A DNA stretch of 13,792 nucleotides from SAR116 cluster bacterium (lineage in GTDB: Bacteria; Pseudomonadota; Alphaproteobacteria; Puniceispirillales; Puniceispirillaceae), in assembly GCA_004213025.1 (NCBI GenBank), contig SHBC01000019.1, positions 1-13,792 of the forward strand, read 5' to 3'. Positions 7,339 through 12,745 of the stretch are shown here, one piece after another. The notes beneath the pieces were generated by a model, which did not search any database, was not told where the DNA came from, and worked only from the letters and a program-made list of their open reading frames with translations. The position numbers were made by a program, and so were the translations under genes. The first letter of the stretch is position 1. The number at the start of each line of letters is the position of its first letter.

Positions 7339-8590
7339 TGTGGCGGTTGTCGGTGGCGGTCTGACCGGGGTGATGATGGCAACGGCGCTGTCCTATGCCG
7401 GCGTGGATGTCGCGCTGATCGACAGGGATGGCGGCCGGGATGGTAGCCAGGATGGTGGCCGCGACGACGGCAAGGCACCTGGCGCGGATGAGCGGACAAC
7501 GACAATCAACGCCGCCGGCGCGCGCATGCTGACGGCGCTTGGCGTCTGGGACCGTCTGCCAGCGCCGCCGTCCCCGATCCGCCGCATCGCCATCGCCGAG
7601 GGACCCGCGCCAACCGGGCTGGCGGCAAGGCGGCGCGCACAGACCGACCTGTCCTGGCAGACAGCCGCGGCGCCAATGGCCTTCGTGGTTGGCAATATGG
7701 CATTGCAGGCCGCGCTTCGTGACAGCATCGCATCCCGCCCGGTCACACAAATCCCCGGCATGGCAGTGTCAGACTGGCAGAATCATGAAGATGGCGCAGA
7801 GCTGAGCCTGACCGATGCCAATGGCACGTCATCATCGCTTCACGCCGCACTGGTCGTGGCCTGTGATGGCGCGCGCAGCCAGCTGGCGGAGGCGGCCGGG
7901 CTCGGGTTGCGAGAGACCCGCCAGACACAGACCGCCATCGTGACCATCCTCGAGGCCGAACGGCATCATGACGACACGGCCTTTCAACGCTTTCTGCAGA
8001 CCGGCCCCTTTGCCCTGATGCCGTTTGACGGCACCAGACTATCGCTTGTATGGACGCTTCCGAACAATGAGGCAGAACGCCTTCTGGCGGTTGATGAGAC
8101 CGCCTTCGAGGCGGCTTGCCTTGAGGCTTTCGGCCCCGGCCTCGGCTATCTTCGCCTTGCCGCGGCGCGGCTTGCCTGGCCGCTGCGGCCAAGCTGGCGA
8201 CGGCGCATCACGGCGCCAGGTCTGATCCTGGCGGGTGATGCGGCGCATGCCATCCATCCGCTGGCCGGACAGGGATATAATCTGGCGCTTGCCGATGCGG
8301 CGGTGCTGGCGGATCTTCTGGTTGAAAGCCGGCGGCGCGGCCTGCCGGCATCGCACCTGTCGCTGCGGCGTGCCTATGAGGCGGCGCGGTGGCGCGAGCG
8401 CGCCGCGATGACAACGGCGACATCGGGTCTGAACAGCCTGTTTTCCCATGCGCCGGCAGGGGTGCGCCGTCTTGCCGGGCTCGGCTTTGCGGTGCTTGAC
8501 AGGCTGCCCGTCAAATCGGTCTTCTCGGACATCGCTGCCGGCGGCCAGCTTGCCGAGGCGGCGCTGCTGGAAGGCAGGCTTCCCGGCTAA
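7331..8590 (+). CDS. UbiH/UbiL-family FAD-dependent ubiquinone-ring hydroxylase
   Basis: This flavoprotein monooxygenase probably hydroxylates the aromatic ring of a ubiquinone precursor. From ATG 7331 it has 419 residues. The FAD-binding GGGLTG lies at 8-13, right after a beta strand (DVAVV), and this decided the start; in-frame ATGs at 7319 and 7292 would only lengthen the N-terminus. RTTTINAAGARMLTALGVW (55-73), LVVACDGARSQL (about 174-185) and GDAAHAIHPLAGQGYN (302-317) are the family's conserved blocks. Residues 31-48 form a Gly/Asp/Arg-rich insert between the second strand and the RTT motif, encoded by a 12-bp repeat. The gene overlaps gmhB by 8 bp. Sequence alone does not tell which ring position (UbiH, UbiF or UbiL role) is modified, so no symbol is given. 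The lineage also has related non-ubiquinone monooxygenases. Confidence 0.85.
   Translation: MHDVAVVGGGLTGVMMATALSYAGVDVALIDRDGGRDGSQDGGRDDGKAPGADERTTTINAAGARMLTALGVWDRLPAPPSPIRRIAIAEGPAPTGLAARRRAQTDLSWQTAAAPMAFVVGNMALQAALRDSIASRPVTQIPGMAVSDWQNHEDGAELSLTDANGTSSSLHAALVVACDGARSQLAEAAGLGLRETRQTQTAIVTILEAERHHDDTAFQRFLQTGPFALMPFDGTRLSLVWTLPNNEAERLLAVDETAFEAACLEAFGPGLGYLRLAAARLAWPLRPSWRRRITAPGLILAGDAAHAIHPLAGQGYNLALADAAVLADLLVESRRRGLPASHLSLRRAYEAARWRERAAMTTATSGLNSLFSHAPAGVRRLAGLGFAVLDRLPVKSVFSDIAAGGQLAEAALLEGRLPG
7425..7460 (+). repeat. 12-bp tandem repeat, three units, inside the ubi hydroxylase gene
   Basis: The units GGGATGGCGGCC, GGGATGGTAGCC and AGGATGGTGGCC follow each other at 7425-7436, 7437-7448 and 7449-7460, with a fading fourth unit after them. 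They encode the hydrophilic run RDGG-RDGS-QDGG-RDDG just after the second strand of the FAD domain. The copies have diverged by one to three bases. Confidence 0.88.
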
Positions 8591-8617
8591 TCGATGTTTG
8601 CGTGTTTGCAGATAATC

Positions 8618-8636
8618 AGGCGCTCTGGCGGCGCCT
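8618..8636. terminator. Possible bidirectional terminator hairpin between convergent genes
   Basis: AGGCGC (8618-8623) and GCGCCT (8631-8636) form a perfect 6-bp stem with a 7-base loop. It lies in the 55-bp gap between the ends of the ubi hydroxylase and the DUF971 gene, where transcription from both sides should stop. There is no T-run on the plus side and only a mixed AT stretch on the minus side, so an intrinsic terminator is not certain. Confidence 0.4.
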
Positions 8637-8645
8637 CTCGCGGCG

Positions 8646-8990
8646 CTAGCTGCCGGCGGCCACCCGGTCACGATAATCGGCCATCAGACTGTCCTGACGC
8701 TGGCCGTAATCCTGCAGAATGTCCCAGCTGAAAATTCCGGTGCTGTGGCCATCATCGAAAATCAGCCTGACAGCGTAATTCCCCACCGGCTCGATACCGG
8801 TGATGCGAACATCCTGTTTGCCAAGCGGTGTTGTTTTCTGGCCGACACCATGGCCCTGCACCTCGGCCGAGGGCGATTCAACACGCAGCAACTCGGCGCT
8901 CAAGGCCACGCTGTTACCGCCCTCAAAGGTGACGTTGAGTGTTTTCTTGTCGGTACTGAGCCTGATTTCGGATGGCCAGACGTCATTCAT
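8646..8990 (-). CDS. DUF971 domain protein (gamma-butyrobetaine hydroxylase-like N-terminal domain)
   Basis: The 114-residue protein matches the DUF971 family across its length: WPSEIRLS at the start, [19 protein letters not shown] near 30-48, then [27 protein letters not shown] near 66-92. The domain occurs alone in bacteria, at the N-terminus of gamma-butyrobetaine hydroxylases and at the C-terminus of the plant Fe-S scaffold HCF101. A role near iron-sulfur protein assembly has been suggested from such fusions, but the biochemical function of the stand-alone protein is not established. The gene is last of the leftward cnoX-LON-Trm112-DUF971 set, and its ATG shares four bases (ATGA) with the stop of the Trm112-like gene, so the two are probably translated together. 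No catalytic motif is apparent. Confidence 0.9.
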   Translation of the reverse strand: MNDVWPSEIRLSTDKKTLNVTFEGGNSVALSAELLRVESPSAEVQGHGVGQKTTPLGKQDVRITGIEPVGNYAVRLIFDDGHSTGIFSWDILQDYGQRQDSLMADYRDRVAAGS

Positions 8991-9226
8991 GATGCGCTGC
9001 CCCCGCCATCATCATCAAGCGCGCGCGATTCATCAACAAGCATGATCGGCACCCCGTCACGAACCGGAAAGGCGCGGCCAAGCTGATGGCTGACAAGCTC
9101 ATTGCGAACCCGGTCATATTTCAGCGGCCCATGCGTGACCGGGCAGACCAGCACCTCAAGCAGTGCCGGATCGAGACGCGCCGAATCGCCACGTCTTTGC
9201 GCGCTGTCGTCAGTGTCGTGCATCAT
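8987..9226 (-). CDS. Trm112/YcaR-family small protein
   Basis: This 79-residue protein belongs to the Trm112/YcaR (UPF0434) family. In eukaryotes and archaea the family activates methyltransferases acting on tRNA, rRNA and release factors; the role of the bacterial version is poorly known. The visible signature is [21 protein letters not shown] followed by [19 protein letters not shown]. Only one cysteine remains (VCPVTHG), so the CxxC zinc pair of YcaR is absent, as is typical of alphaproteobacterial members. I place the start at ATG 9226 because AGGG lies five bases upstream; ATG 9223 is equally close and ATG 9244 has no comparable site. The gene overlaps the end of the LON-domain gene by 17 bp and shares ATGA with the DUF971 gene. 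The tail DDDGGGSAS is low-complexity. Confidence 0.87.
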   Translation of the reverse strand: MMHDTDDSAQRRGDSARLDPALLEVLVCPVTHGPLKYDRVRNELVSHQLGRAFPVRDGVPIMLVDESRALDDDGGGSAS

Positions 9227-9854
9227 TCTGGCCCTCATCGCCATGCAATGCCATTTCCATCATCGCGATCAGAAGATCGGCCCGGCTTCGCACACCCTCG
9301 GCCTCGAGAAGGGCCTGTTTCTCGGCAACATCGAACGGACAGACCATGGCAAGCGTGTTCAGAATCGCGCTGTCGTCGGACCGTTCAATCTGGTCCCAGT
9401 CAGCCTCGAATCCCTGGGTGTCGAAATAGCGCCGCATGACAGCGAACATACGGTCGCGATCAGCGATGCCGCCTTCACCATCCTCAAGGTCGGCGGTGAA
9501 TTCATCCCACGAGACAGTGGCCCGGCGATAGCCACGCTCGGTCAGATGGTGGCCGCCAAGCCGGAACCTGCAGACGCCGTTGAGGGCGATCATGAAGCGG
9601 CCGTCACCGGTTTCCTGGAAATAGCTGATCCGACCGGCGCATCCGATGCCGAAAAGCGCGCCATCCTCGTCAATCGGCTGCACCATGCCAATCAGCCGTC
9701 CCGGCGCACCAAGCGCGTCCTCGATCATCGCAAGATAGCGCGGCTCGAAGATGTTCAGCGGCAGCTGGCCCTCCGGCAGCAGCAGCGCGTTCGGAAGCGG
9801 AAAGATCGGAATTTGCGATGGCAGTGTCAAATCAGTATCGCGTTCAAATGTCAT
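9210..9854 (-). CDS. Stand-alone LON substrate-binding domain protein
   Basis: The 214-residue protein is a LON N-terminal (PUA-like) domain without the AAA+ or protease parts of Lon. Diagnostic stretches are [26 protein letters not shown] (about 15-40) and [32 protein letters not shown] (about 68-99), with an all-helical C-terminal half. Such proteins are often labelled peptidase S16 or ATP-dependent protease, but nothing catalytic is present, so a substrate-binding or adaptor role is more likely. AGGAG lies six bases before the ATG. It follows cnoX by 60 bp, and its end overlaps the Trm112-like gene. Sharing an operon with a chaperone-like thioredoxin hints at protein quality control, which is inference. 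Confidence 0.9.
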   Translation of the reverse strand: MTFERDTDLTLPSQIPIFPLPNALLLPEGQLPLNIFEPRYLAMIEDALGAPGRLIGMVQPIDEDGALFGIGCAGRISYFQETGDGRFMIALNGVCRFRLGGHHLTERGYRRATVSWDEFTADLEDGEGGIADRDRMFAVMRRYFDTQGFEADWDQIERSDDSAILNTLAMVCPFDVAEKQALLEAEGVRSRADLLIAMMEMALHGDEGQNDARH

Positions 9855-9914
9855 TGGTCCGCTCCTGTCGGTGTGGATCTACAAACCTGTCTGCACATGT
9901 ATCTGGGCACGGCA

Positions 9915-10814
9915 TCATGAAAACAGCAGGGTCGACAATTTGCGCCGCGCCGCGATGACATCGGGGTTCGCGGCGCCAAGCGAGGAGAAGAACTCGAGAA
10001 GCTGCAGCCGCGCCGCATCGTCATTCCAGCCGCGTTCGGTGCGGATTGATTCAAGAAGCTGTTCCATCGCCTCGGCATTCTGCCCGCCGGCGAACAGCGC
10101 CAGCGCGTAATCCTGGCGCGCCGCCAGATCGGTGGGATCTGCCTCTACCGCGGCCCTGGCCACATCAAGCTCACCGGCCGATGAGGCAGCTTTCTCAGCC
10201 AGCTCAACAGCGGCAATCGCCGTCTTCATCGCCGGATCATTCAGATATTCGTCATTCAGCTGGTCGATGATTTCGCGCGCACCGGCAATGTCACCCGACG
10301 CCGTGAGACAGCGAACAACACCGGCAAGCGCCGGTACCGATTCAGGCGTCACACTCATCACCTGCTGGAACTGCATCATCGCCGTTTCGGGATCGCCGGC
10401 GGCAAGCGCCGCCTCAGCAGCTTCCAGTATGGCAGCCGCATCCGCGCCGGCCCCGCCCATGCCGGCAAGCTTGTCGACGAACTGCTTGACCGCCGATTCC
10501 GGCTGCGCCCCGGCAAAGCCGTCAACAGGCTTGCCATCGACAAAACCATAGACAGTCGGCACCGACTGCACCCGCATCTGCTGGGCGATCTGCGCGTTGT
10601 CGTCGATATTCACCCGCACCATGCGCACCTTGCCGCCACTGGCGCCAACAACCTTTTCAAGCACCGGGCCAAGCTGCTTGCAGGGGCCGCACCACGGGGC
10701 CCAGAACTGGACAAGCGTCGGCGTGCCAGCGGAAGCATCGATAACCTCGGCCATGAAATTATCCATTGTCACGTCAACAGGTGCTGACGCTCCCCCTGCA
10801 ATCAATTGCTCCAT
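9915..10814 (-). CDS. cnoX: CnoX/YbbN-type thioredoxin with TPR domain (co-chaperedoxin)
   Basis: CnoX proteins combine a thioredoxin domain with tetratricopeptide repeats. They hold unfolded or oxidised proteins and pass them to GroEL/ES or DnaK. This 299-residue copy has the thioredoxin fold at about 10-118, with VQFWAPWCGPCKQLGPVLE (active site Cys42 and Cys45) and the cis-proline in VPTVYG (Pro86). Residues about 124-299 are Ala-rich helices with TPR character (AAEAALAAGDPETAMMQFQ). Unlike E. coli CnoX, whose active site lacks one cysteine, both are present, so disulfide-reducing activity is expected, as reported for the Caulobacter homologue. It is the first gene of the four-gene leftward set. 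A possible promoter lies at 10858-10885. Confidence 0.92.
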   Translation of the reverse strand: MEQLIAGGASAPVDVTMDNFMAEVIDASAGTPTLVQFWAPWCGPCKQLGPVLEKVVGASGGKVRMVRVNIDDNAQIAQQMRVQSVPTVYGFVDGKPVDGFAGAQPESAVKQFVDKLAGMGGAGADAAAILEAAEAALAAGDPETAMMQFQQVMSVTPESVPALAGVVRCLTASGDIAGAREIIDQLNDEYLNDPAMKTAIAAVELAEKAASSAGELDVARAAVEADPTDLAARQDYALALFAGGQNAEAMEQLLESIRTERGWNDDAARLQLLEFFSSLGAANPDVIAARRKLSTLLFS

Positions 10815-10857
10815 GGCATTCTCGCTCTTTCAGATGGCGTTTTGTCTCGACACCCTC

Positions 10858-10885
10858 AATCTAGGCATCGGCCCGGTCAAAACAA
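10858..10885 (-). promoter_or_regulatory. Possible sigma-70-type promoter for cnoX
   Basis: On the minus strand TTGTTT (10880-10885) and TAGATT (10858-10863) are 16 bp apart, about 45 bp upstream of the cnoX ATG. Each box matches four of six consensus bases. The 122-bp gap between the ProXp-ala and cnoX genes fits a separate promoter here. Confidence 0.3.
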
Positions 10886-10936
10886 GATGCGCGGTGCCTA
10901 TGTTGGTGCCGCAGACCGCCTGTCGGGAAACCGATT

Positions 10937-11455
10937 CTACAGCGAGATGATCTGCGGGTCGTGGCCGGTGATCTGCAGGAAGCGGCGCAGCCCGTCCGGG
11001 GTGACACCCAGCGTGAGGTCATTCACCAGCGGATGAAAGAACAGCATCCTGGCCTCCATCAGGCTGGCATCAATCGACAATTTCACCCGATGTTCAGGAT
11101 CATTGATCAGTGTGAAGGGGCTGACCGCGCCTGGCCGCACGCCGAGAAATTCGAACAGCCTGTCGGCGCTGCCAAAGGACAGACGATCCGAGCCGATCAT
11201 CGCCGGCAGTGCCTTCAGGTCGATATCACGATCCTCCTGCGCGACGATCAGATGATTCTTCTTCTTCTTGTCGCGAAGATAGAGATTCTTCACATGCGCG
11301 CCATCCATCTCGCCCCGCAGCGCCTTTGAATCCTCAACCGTGCGAAGCGGCGGATGCTCATGAAAGGAATAGGCGATGCCGGCATCATCAAGCGTTGCCA
11401 TCAGCGCGTCCGGCGTGGTTGGCAGGGTGTCCTTGAAGGCGGAGGAGGCGTCCAT
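10937..11455 (-). CDS. proXp-ala: Free-standing Ala-tRNA(Pro) deacylase, ProXp-ala (YbaK/PrdX family)
   Basis: This trans-editing enzyme hydrolyses alanine wrongly attached to tRNA-Pro, a role needed because alphaproteobacterial prolyl-tRNA synthetases lack the full editing insertion domain. The 172-residue protein is a YbaK/INS domain: HEHPPLRTVEDSKALRGEM at about 32-50, the key lysine in HVKNLYLRDKKKKNHL (Lys56), FGSADRLFEFLGVRPGAVSPF at about 94-114, and FFHPLVNDLTLGV near the end. This layout fits ProXp-ala/PrdX better than YbaK proper, which edits Cys-tRNA-Pro. ATG 11455 is chosen because AAGGA lies eight bases upstream; a TTG six codons earlier would itself overlap that site. It stands alone, 122 bp from cnoX, and is divergent from the Gfo/Idh gene. 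Confidence 0.92.
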   Translation of the reverse strand: MDASSAFKDTLPTTPDALMATLDDAGIAYSFHEHPPLRTVEDSKALRGEMDGAHVKNLYLRDKKKKNHLIVAQEDRDIDLKALPAMIGSDRLSFGSADRLFEFLGVRPGAVSPFTLINDPEHRVKLSIDASLMEARMLFFHPLVNDLTLGVTPDGLRRFLQITGHDPQIISL

Positions 11456-11583
11456 GGCGGGAATCCTTGTCAATCTTGTCTTGTGTATAGGCTGGTCCAG
11501 AGTCGGCTGGTTTTATGTCGGCTTTCTGGCTCTGACAGTTAGAGCGCCCTTCAATTTTGTCAAGAAAGCACCCCGTAAAGAGA

Positions 11584-11608
11584 CCCTTCAATGACCCGGG
11601 GTGAAGGG
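11584..11608. repeat. Inverted repeat CCCTTCA...TGAAGGG in the divergent intergenic region
   Basis: A perfect 7-bp inverted repeat surrounds an 11-base centre. A third copy of the half-site, CCCTTCAAT, lies 37 bp to the left at 11547-11555. Symmetric half-sites between divergent genes could form an operator. No T-run follows, so a terminator is unlikely, and no gene ends nearby. Confidence 0.5.
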
Positions 11609-11652
11609 CCGGGGTGGAGGTGGGATTGCGGGCGTGTAACAGAATGCAACGA

Positions 11653-11682
11653 TTGACCGGCGAATGGCAGTGGCCCTACACC
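11653..11682 (+). promoter_or_regulatory. Possible promoter for the Gfo/Idh-DegT pair
   Basis: TTGACC (11653-11658) and TACACC (11677-11682) are 18 bp apart, with the second box ending about 31 bp before the Gfo/Idh ATG. The -35 box is strong (five of six); the -10 box is weak (three of six). Confidence 0.35.
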
Positions 11683-11713
11683 GTTCGGGTACTTCACGCG
11701 AAAGCAGGTGGCG

Positions 11714-12742
11714 ATGACACGCATCGGACTCATAGGATGTGGCATGTGGGGCCGGAATCTGGCCCGCAATCTGGCACAGCTTGATGTTCTTGGCGGCGTC
11801 GCCGACCTTGTCCCGGCCCATGCCGAGAGCTTTGCTGCCGAATTCGCGACATCGGCGATGAATGTAACCGCACTCATCGAAGACGCCGGGCTTGACGGGG
11901 TGGTCATCGCCGCCGCCGCGCCGACGCATCGTGACCTTGCCTGCCAGGCGCTTGCCGCCGGCCTGCATGTCTTTGTTGAAAAGCCGCTGGCAATCGATCT
12001 TGTTGAAGCCGAGGCCATCGCCGCCGCCGCGCAAGCCGCCGGGCGTCAGGTGATGGTCGGCCATCTGATCCGCTATCATGACGCCTTCCTCACCCTGCAG
12101 GACCAGCTTGCCAATGGTGTGATCGGCGCGGTCCGGCATATCACCGCCAACAGGCTGGCGATGGGCCGCATCCGGGCCACCGAATCTGTGATTTATGATC
12201 TGTGTCCGCATGATCTGTCGCTGCTTCTCGCGCTGATGGGCGAGCCGCCGCATCAGGTCAGTTGCCATGGCGCCAGCCATGTCACGCCGGGCCTGCCGGA
12301 TATGGTGTCAACCTGGCTTGGGTTTTCCGGCGGGCGCAGCGCGATGATGACAACCGGCTGGATGTGCCCCTACAAGGAACATCGTCTGACCGTGACCGGC
12401 GCGCGCGGATCGCTGGTCTTTGACGACACCCGGCCCTGGGCCGAGAAACTGACCCTCTACCGCGATGACATCGCGCCGGACGGGGCGAATTTTGCCATCA
12501 CACGGGCCGCACCGATGCATCTGCCGGTGCCCGAATCCGAACCGCTGAAGCAGGAGATGCGCGCCTTCATCACATGTTGTGAGACCGGCGAGGCCCCGCC
12601 AACAGGCATTGCCGATGGCCTTGCCGTGCAGCGCGTTCTGCAGGCAATCGACGACAATTTTACCGAATTTGGCACCGCGCCGGACCATCTGGATATCACG
12701 CCGGATGTCACGCCGGATGTCTCGGTAGCACGGAAAGGCTAG
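11714..12742 (+). CDS. Gfo/Idh/MocA-family NAD-dependent sugar dehydrogenase (WlbA/WbpB/GnnA-like)
   Basis: The likely role is oxidation of the C3 hydroxyl of a UDP-N-acetylhexosamine or its uronic acid, giving the 3-keto sugar used by the next gene's aminotransferase. The 342-residue protein has a Rossmann GCGMWG at 8-13, the family VFVEKPLA with Lys90, GHLIRYHDAF near 117-126, and YDLCPHDLSLL with the catalytic-type Asp162 and His166. ATG 11714 is used because AGG sits five bases upstream; a GTG at 11708 overlaps that site. The tail ITPDVTPDVS comes from a 12-bp duplication and lies outside the conserved fold. The gene ends 3 bp before the DegT aminotransferase, so the two probably act in one pathway. 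WlbA/WbpB (uronic acid substrate) and GnnA (UDP-GlcNAc) cannot be told apart from the sequence alone. Confidence 0.88.
   Translation: MTRIGLIGCGMWGRNLARNLAQLDVLGGVADLVPAHAESFAAEFATSAMNVTALIEDAGLDGVVIAAAAPTHRDLACQALAAGLHVFVEKPLAIDLVEAEAIAAAAQAAGRQVMVGHLIRYHDAFLTLQDQLANGVIGAVRHITANRLAMGRIRATESVIYDLCPHDLSLLLALMGEPPHQVSCHGASHVTPGLPDMVSTWLGFSGGRSAMMTTGWMCPYKEHRLTVTGARGSLVFDDTRPWAEKLTLYRDDIAPDGANFAITRAAPMHLPVPESEPLKQEMRAFITCCETGEAPPTGIADGLAVQRVLQAIDDNFTEFGTAPDHLDITPDVTPDVSVARKG
12692..12715 (+). repeat. 12-bp tandem duplication at the 3' end of the Gfo/Idh gene
   Basis: GATATCACGCCG (12692-12703) and GATGTCACGCCG (12704-12715) differ at one base, and the first six bases of a third unit (GATGTC) follow. 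They encode DITP-DVTP-DV at the extreme C-terminus, where added residues are likely to be tolerated. Confidence 0.85.
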
Positions 12743-12745
12743 ACC

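Larger units (their letters stand above)
11456..11713. other. Divergent intergenic region, proXp-ala / Gfo-Idh gene
   Basis: This 258-bp stretch has no coding potential I can support. It is richer in A and T than its surroundings in the half near proXp-ala. It contains a hairpin at 11584-11608, a repeated CCCTTCAAT (11547-11555 and 11584-11592), and a possible rightward promoter at 11653-11682. A TATACA box near the proXp-ala start has no matching -35 element. Confidence 0.7.

Noticed and set aside
9210..9854. Annotation of the LON-domain protein as an ATP-dependent protease
   Set aside because: There is no Walker motif and no Ser-Lys catalytic dyad; only the N-terminal substrate-binding domain is present at normal stand-alone length.
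9102..9920. Plus-strand open frame of 272 codons across the LON-domain gene
   Set aside because: It opposes two well-supported genes (LON-domain and Trm112-like) with good ribosome binding sites, and its translation has no family signature.
10891..10912. Hairpin GCGGTGCC / GGTGCCGC downstream of proXp-ala as its terminator
   Set aside because: It pairs fully only on the plus strand, with two G-U pairs. On the minus strand, which is the one transcribed here, two A-C mismatches break the stem, and there is no T-run.
11588..12280. Minus-strand open frame of 230 codons antisense to the Gfo/Idh gene
   Set aside because: The sense frame carries the Rossmann, EKP and DLCPHD motifs; the antisense frame carries none.
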